From NCBI RefSeq assembly GCF_000801105.2, contig NW_026615367.1:23266-87265 (forward strand): DNA of 64,000 nucleotides, read 5' to 3'. The notes beneath the pieces are model-generated. The model had not been told where the DNA came from. It did no database searches and worked only from the letters and a program-made list of their open reading frames with translations. The stretch is from Raphanus sativus. Its lineage: Eukaryota; Streptophyta; Magnoliopsida; Brassicales; Brassicaceae. A program made the translations under genes and the position numbers. This document shows, in pieces, positions 58,203 through 64,000 of the stretch. Numbering within the stretch: the first letter of the stretch is position 1; each line of letters opens with the position of its first letter.

Positions 58203-58861
58203 CTTTTTTTTTTTAAAGAAAAGAATTGTTGTTTTCCATGTAACAAGCACTTGGGTTTTTTTTTGTGATCAAACAATTGTGTTTTTCTCGACTTTGAAAC
58301 TTTTGTCATAACCATGCACCGACAAAATGTCAGAATCACTGTTCTAGGTGGTGGAGAAGATCCAACGGCGTATAAACAAAAGGTAGCTCGGTAACCAACT
58401 TTCGCTTTATTAAAATATCCATAATAGTTTAATTATCAAAAATCTTTTATTTTATTTTTACATTCCACATCATTTTTTTCCATCTAATATTTTATACATA
58501 TTATTTTAAGTTAAACAATTAATTAATTTAATACAATTTAACAATTCAACTCACTGCTTTTTCTTGCCTTCTTATCTTTTCTTACTATAGTTTGGTATAG
58601 TTTATGTGTTTAAAGATTTGATCTTGAAATTGACAACTGTGGAAATTTGAATAGTTAAGAAAATGAGTATAATTTTTTGTTTTTATATTTAAAAGATATT
58701 GTTAAGATATATTTAACAAAAAGAAGTCTTTTTGTCATCTAAACACAAAAAAAGAAGTCTAAACACAATTTTTATGTATAGTACAAAATAATTAGGTTCC
58801 TGTTGTAAAACTTGTATTTTTCCTTATTATTGATGTGCCAATAGGCATCTATATATATACA
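58203..58861. other. AT-rich intergenic DNA
   Basis: No gene or repeat is recognised. The direct repeat AAAAAGAAGTCT near 58718 and 58748 is short. Confidence 0.45.
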
Positions 58862-59085
58862 TGTTATAAGAAAGAGATAAATGGAAAGATCCTATTTCGG
58901 AAATAGGAAATACATGGAAATAGTAATATCCTAATACAAATATGCTAATACATAAATATGGTAAAGTCTAAGTCTTCCTTTCTTCCTCATGCGTCTGGTC
59001 CGGTTCGGTATTGTCTGTCCGGTACGTCCGCCCGGTACTGTCCGGTACGGTTCGGTTATGTCCGTCCATCCAATGGTTTATAACA
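58862..59085 (-). repeat. 3' LTR of LARD-like element
   Basis: A 224-bp unit with TG and CA ends and inverted TGTTATAA / TTATAACA termini. It contains a GGT(A/T)CGG-rich stretch (CCGGTACGTCCGCCCGGTAC near 59020). Confidence 0.72.
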
Positions 59086-62000
59086 CTCCCCCTTGGACGC
59101 CATAACCGTTTCAGAGTTCATAGTGTGCTTCATGTTGCCTCATTAAAACCTTACCAGGAAAACCCAGTGGGACAAAACCTTGGTGAAGGAAAAAGAGTAC
59201 AACACACACTACTCCCCCTGATGAATGCATCACTGAAGATGTCCGTGTAAGGACTTGTAAATATTGATTCAGTGAGCTTGGAGTGTCTGTGTTTCTTTCT
59301 CTTAGAATTTCGCAGAAGAACACTTGGACGTACTGTGCCTTATGTCGTCCAACTTATAATATGGTCGACCATTATGGTCCTTGACCAAAAACGTATGTCT
59401 CCTAGACTACTAACCACTTTACTTGGTTGGATCTCATCCATAAGTGTTTATGGATCGTCCTATAGTATGACCTGGTCGTTTATGGACAGTGAGATATTTC
59501 TCTTAAGTACTATCGAAAATGTACTGAACTGGTCGATCCATATTGTGTCATAGACCTTGTCTATACACGTCCATAATTTTCTCATGAGTGTCTTAGATCA
59601 TGACTTGATCAGTGATCATTACTACAATGAGTTTTACATAGTCATTAGACTTTGGTTCTATAACCAAGTACACTCATCGGACCTTATTCTTGGCAATCAA
59701 TCTTTCTTGCCATATGTACTATCCATACTGATAGTTGATACCTCAAAAGTCATACCACGTTTTGGGTTAACAAAATTAGTCATCTCTCATGGATGATTCG
59801 GCCGGAAAGAAGCCGGACATAGTCTTTGATTTGGTATGGTCTTTGGCGTGAACCATAATGGTTCTCTTCGCTTTTTGCTGTGACCATCTTATATCTTACT
59901 TAGGGCGTGCTGATCTCATACACATACCCACGACCATGGTCTCTGCTATGAGTTATTGCAGTCCTTATATACATAGTCTTAAGAATCAATCTTGTTTATA
60001 CACACACACAACCTTTGATGGATGTCTAAGATGTTGTTGGTGTGTTGCTATCAAGCCTTTGCCGTAGACCATTGGGTCATAGACCACGACCAATCACATG
60101 GTGATTGGTACTTCTCTCATACGGCTATATCTGTATATGCAGTCCCATGTCCTTAGTTCGTATGGACCTTTGCTAGGCGTGCTTATGGACTGCTACATGA
60201 TAGCTGATCTTTTGAGATCTAGAAATAAACTGTATCAACCTCTCTTTAGGCTGGTTCCAAACACAAGGGATTTTGTACTTCTTATAAGTATGTATGGACT
60301 GAATTGGATTGTTCTTAGACAGATCCTTTACTTATACAGCTGCTTAATGATTCAGTCCATGAACAGCTTAGGAACAATGCTGTTCATTGAGAATTTCTTT
60401 TCTCATCTTTGTGGTACCTTTATAATATTTGATCCAGTGATCCATATGCTTGCTTACTACGTTTTTATCTCTTACTTATGACCAGACCTTTGTCAATTTC
60501 AAATCTGAGTAGTAGCATCCACCACATAGGAGTATATCTCCTTATAAACTGTTTTTCGGTCTCTGTGAGTAACCTTGTGTAATCAGCTATGCTCAAATGC
60601 TGTAAATAGGCACATGCACGTCTTAGACCACGTGACCATGTCCTTATCTCACGGTTTACTTTCCTCACATGACCCATTCACTGGTTTTATCACTTGATGG
60701 CGTTTTATGGCCAATACGTCCATCTTTCTTTACTTTAAACCCCACGTCCATTTTATTCTTTGTGAGTACTCTCGTGGGTTTATGATCCTCGCATTATATC
60801 TTATACTCAAGTGCTACTTTCTTTTATGAGTTCTCTTATATGTAAATACATCAGTGGTGTTAACACTCTTATTTATGGTTCCATTGTGTTCCAGACATGT
60901 CCAAATCGATTTGAGATTTCATTATCTAGGACCTTTATTTCCTTGCAGTTTGGCGTCCCAAACTACATGGTCTGGTACCTTAGATGGTTAGCTGGCCAGC
61001 CTTATCTCCATGTCCGGACTGGTTCCCTTTTGAACTCGGATTTATATCATTCTGTGCACCTTTTCATTTCTTTCTATCCAAGGTTCCTTTATCTTATGGA
61101 ACACTTTGGTCTATCTTGTATAGACTCTGTAGCAACTTGATTGTGTCTCTTAGGACATCAAATTTCGTGGTGCATAAGCTGGTATGACATTTAGTCATTC
61201 TTTTCTTTCCTTTCGGGTCAATGTGTCTGGCATCTAGTTCTGCTAGCTTTTGCATTATATGATCACATTGTTTGGACGTCTTAGATTATATTTCTAGTCC
61301 GAGGATCTTGCCAAGACAATGATGGTTAATACCAATATCTTACTCTTTATCCAGCTTATAGCTTTCTCACTTTTGATGTTGGACAGTCGGATTACTCATG
61401 CAATCCGTGAACCTGGCCATTTAATCTTATCACCCATATTTGGCTCAAGGTTTCATATAAATTCGTGGGAGAAAGTCATACTCCTATCCAACATATATTC
61501 CCAATTCTTATCTCAGTTTCTATCTTAGAAAGCACATATGAATGTGGTGGTTAAATCTCTTTAAGATTTCATATGTCTGGTCGTGACCCGTATTCAATCT
61601 GAGATGGGAATATCTATGCTCACTTATATGGCCTGATGCATATTGTCTTTACACATGTATATCAGTGTGTTCCCAAGCATTAGGTCGTGGCCTTTGTATT
61701 ATAGGAAATCGGCCAAATGATTGTCCATGGTTCTGTTTTCGACCCGGTCGGTTTCATCGTCCGTGGTACGGTCGTATGAACTTTGTTGACCGCGTCCACG
61801 TCCTGTCCATCCATCCCGGTCTCGACCGGATGGTTTATCATGATGGACGTGGCTTGTCTTTGTATTAATTTACCATGGCCATAGACCATGTCCCACGGAT
61901 CATGTTCATGTTATAGTATGGTCATGTACCACACGGGTGTGTATTCTCTCCCTCATGAACATGCTATAAACCATTATGCCATTTCATGATACTTGGGACA

Positions 62001-62614
62001 GTTAAGCCTCATGAGCTTTCCCTGTGTACATGTTTCACAACGTGAGATTCTATGGGATAACTCTTTTGTGCCTTTCAATTATTTGCATCAAGTTTGGATC
62101 GATCCGGATGGCTAGTCCGGTCATGCCATTAAGTGTAATTTCGTATGGTTAACCAACTGGTTACCATGGCTCTTTTGCCTCTCATCATACTGATCTTAGC
62201 ATAGTATTAATCAGTAGAGTATATAGGTATAGTCTTGACCACTTTCTTATAAGGCCTTTGGCGATTTTTCTTTCAAAATCTGTAGGAACCTTTTGTTCTC
62301 TTTTGCCCATTGTTTCTATATGGAAACCATTTCTTGTTAGTACTCAATGGGCCACGAAATTGGGTGTATATAATGCCCTTCAGGCAATGCCTTGGCTGTG
62401 GTCTAACTATCCTTCTAGAACAAGATTTATTGGGAGAATTTTATTTTTATTTTTCGTGAATATTTTTATGCTTTGTAATTCTAAGATAAATAAAAATCAT
62501 TCAATAAATAAAATTCCAATAAAGGTTTTCATAAAAACACTAAATCATATAACATAATAAGATTTAAAGTAAATCAAACAAACAAAGCAAAATTTCAGGA
62601 TGTCAAATGGCCTT
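59086..62614. other. Internal non-coding region of LARD-like element
   Basis: No RT, RNase H, integrase or protease motif is visible in either strand. Frames on the + strand (for example 60098-60481) are scattered, lack domains and run antisense to the element. Words such as CATAGACC, TGACC and CATGGTC recur irregularly. The segment next to the polypurine tract contains AAAACCCAGTGGGACAAAAC (59159-59178). Confidence 0.6.
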
Positions 62615-63237
62615 TTAGCCTGTGGTCAAGCCGGCCACTCCAACTGTCACTTTGGATGTGGCTTCCTCGGATTTATTATCTCTTTCATCACAATCTGCTT
62701 CATAACCACTCATCTCATTCTTTATTTGATTCATCCACTCTCTTTGTAATAAGTATGAGAACAGATCATTGTATGTGGTGAAAAATTTCTCTCTATGATG
62801 TAAAAATAGATCTCTTGGATCTGCTGTAGAGAATGTCTTTTCAAGTAATTCCTCATCTGTTAACTTTTCACCACATAATATCAGGTTATGAGCTATTTCG
62901 GACAGGGTATAATTATATTCTTCCACGGACCCATAGTCCCGGAATCTGAGGCTCATCCACTCATGCCTTATCTTTGGTAATAACACCTTAGTGTATCTGG
63001 ACATTAATTCAGTCCAGAGGCATCGGGGGCTCTCTATATCTCGGTACTGATTTCTCAGTTCCTCAATGAGATGATGGCTCATTACTGTTAATGCCATTTC
63101 GTTCTTTTGGTTCCATGATCATCCTTGATGATACATTTCCCAAGACCCTCTGTCCATAGTATATATGAGATATTCATTGCCCATCCTAGATAATTTTCTC
63201 CAGAAATTTTTAGGGTATCATAATCCAAGGTTGACAT
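62615..63237 (-). pseudogene. Copia-type gag (UBN2-like), frameshifted
   Basis: The frame starts at ATG 63237 (MSTLDYDTLKISGENYLGWA), the usual Copia gag N-terminus. A frameshift lies between about 63130 and 63095, where the frame changes to NEMALTVMSHHLIEELRNQY. The core continues LWTELMSRYTKVLLPKIRHE, MSLRFRDYGSVEEYNYTLSE and GEKLTDEELLEKTFSTADPR. It ends VTVGVAGLTTG at 62615. A CCHC zinc knuckle, normally C-terminal in this family, is not present. The partner pol is absent, so the element would depend on another for mobility. Confidence 0.78.
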
Positions 63238-64000
63238 CTGAATCATATCAATCAATTTTTAGAATTCATGCATTCAAATAATCAATCAAACATGAAAATA
63301 CTTTTAGAAATTTTATCACTCAATATATCAATGGTTCACACCAACCAAAACAAAAATTTCTAACAAGTATTAATCAATCAACATGAAATATCCCTTTAAG
63401 CAATCATATATCAACCTCAGAAATTTTCAAGTGTTCTTATGTGATCTAGGTTCCTGCGGACCTAACTAGAAAAAATTTCAGACAAGTGATATATGAAATA
63501 TAAACTATATGTTCAGGGTTATAATGCATCAGGTCTTACGACCCTTAGGTCACACGACCACAGTACATGATGCAAAGCCACACGGCTGGTTAGTATGAAC
63601 AGTCTGGATTCATTTAATCTATCCTAGCAGGATGATTCTAAGTGTTCAGGTCGGATTTAATGTAAATCTATCAACCTAATGAATCAGACAGTCTAGCAAC
63701 CTAGATGAACAATCATACTAACAACCTAAACATCATTATGTATGCAAGTGAACCACACGGTTCCGATTGAATGATTATTCCTTAATGCAATCGATTTTTA
63801 TCAACCTAGCAATCAATGATTCTAAGTGATAAAATGAAACAATAAACCTCAAACAATTTGTTCAGATAATTCAATCAACAAAATTCGGATGAGATCCTAA
63901 TATATTGTTTCTATGTGATTCCAAATTCAGTTTAAGCAATCAATGATCAATGGTGAGCATTCTAGCAATATTCCTATTTCAAATTCAGTATGGAATATGC
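63238..64000 (-). other. Leader region of LARD-like element
   Basis: AT-rich, with recurring AATCAATCA and TCAACCTA(G/A) words. No LTR end or primer site is seen before the window ends. Confidence 0.4.

Larger units (their letters stand above)
58862..64000 (-). mobile_element. Large LTR retroelement with short LTR and Copia-type gag, no pol seen (right end outside)
   Basis: A 224-bp LTR lies at the left end (TGTTATAAG...TTTATAACA). On the - strand it is preceded directly by the polypurine tract CCAAGGGGGAG (59096-59086), making it the 3' LTR of a - strand element. A Copia-type gag occurs at 63237-62615. The 5' LTR and primer site must lie beyond 64000. The 3.5 kb between gag and LTR shows no polymerase motif, as in LARD-like non-autonomous elements. 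Confidence 0.75.

Noticed and set aside
59272..61868. Numerous + strand frames of 60-130 codons
   Set aside because: They run antisense to the LTR element that contains them, share no domains, and are rich in Leu/Phe/Cys from biased base use.

Overview
The window looks like a transposon-dense stretch of a Brassicaceae nuclear genome, probably a Brassica/Raphanus-type crucifer. Genes are split by GT-AG introns and lie in AT-rich DNA. The elements are plant families: Helitron, CACTA, Ty3/Gypsy, L1-type LINE, tRNA-derived SINE and a Copia-type gag. The clearest host gene is an FLZ zinc-finger gene. I see no bacterial genes, no CRISPR array and no rRNA or tRNA gene.

Positions 1-32404 are a three-level nest. 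The outer layer is a Helitron on the + strand. It carries a 5'-truncated RPA1-like gene, a multi-exon Rep/Pif1-type helicase with one visible frameshift, and two further RPA1-like genes. Beyond these lie a captured F-box/Sel1-type gene fragment and the 3' hairpin plus CTAG end at 32404. A CACTA element on the - strand is inserted in the first RPA-like gene; its terminus is at 13139 and its other end lies left of the window. The CACTA transposase is itself split by a Tat-like LTR element (3560-12373) that encodes only GAG and protease, has no polymerase, carries a spliced antisense gene, and has a GC-rich minisatellite inside both LTRs.

Positions 32405-41800 are AT-rich and hold a short - strand Helitron (32611-33642) with a LINE scrap inside it, a 5'-truncated L1-type LINE (33817-37270), and two further Helitron 3' ends facing outward (39763 and 41063).

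Positions 41801-44404 hold a possible small four-exon gene with a duplicated exon, followed by about 1.2 kb rich in ACATGTACA-type palindromes. A young chromovirus-like Ty3/Gypsy element (44405-53122, perfect 5-bp target duplication) follows. Its gag and pol are complete apart from three in-frame stops.

Positions 53123-58861 contain the FLZ gene (54081-55237, - strand) with its promoter, a foldback MITE (56748-57328) and a SINE with a 20-bp target duplication (57998-58182). From 58862 to the right edge lies a - strand LTR element with a 224-bp LTR, a frameshifted Copia-type gag and about 3.5 kb of internal DNA in which I find no polymerase.

Apart from FLZ and possibly the small gene, nearly all coding capacity belongs to transposons. 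The interest lies in the nesting, in RPA gene multiplication in the Helitron, and in unexplained ORFs of the LTR elements.
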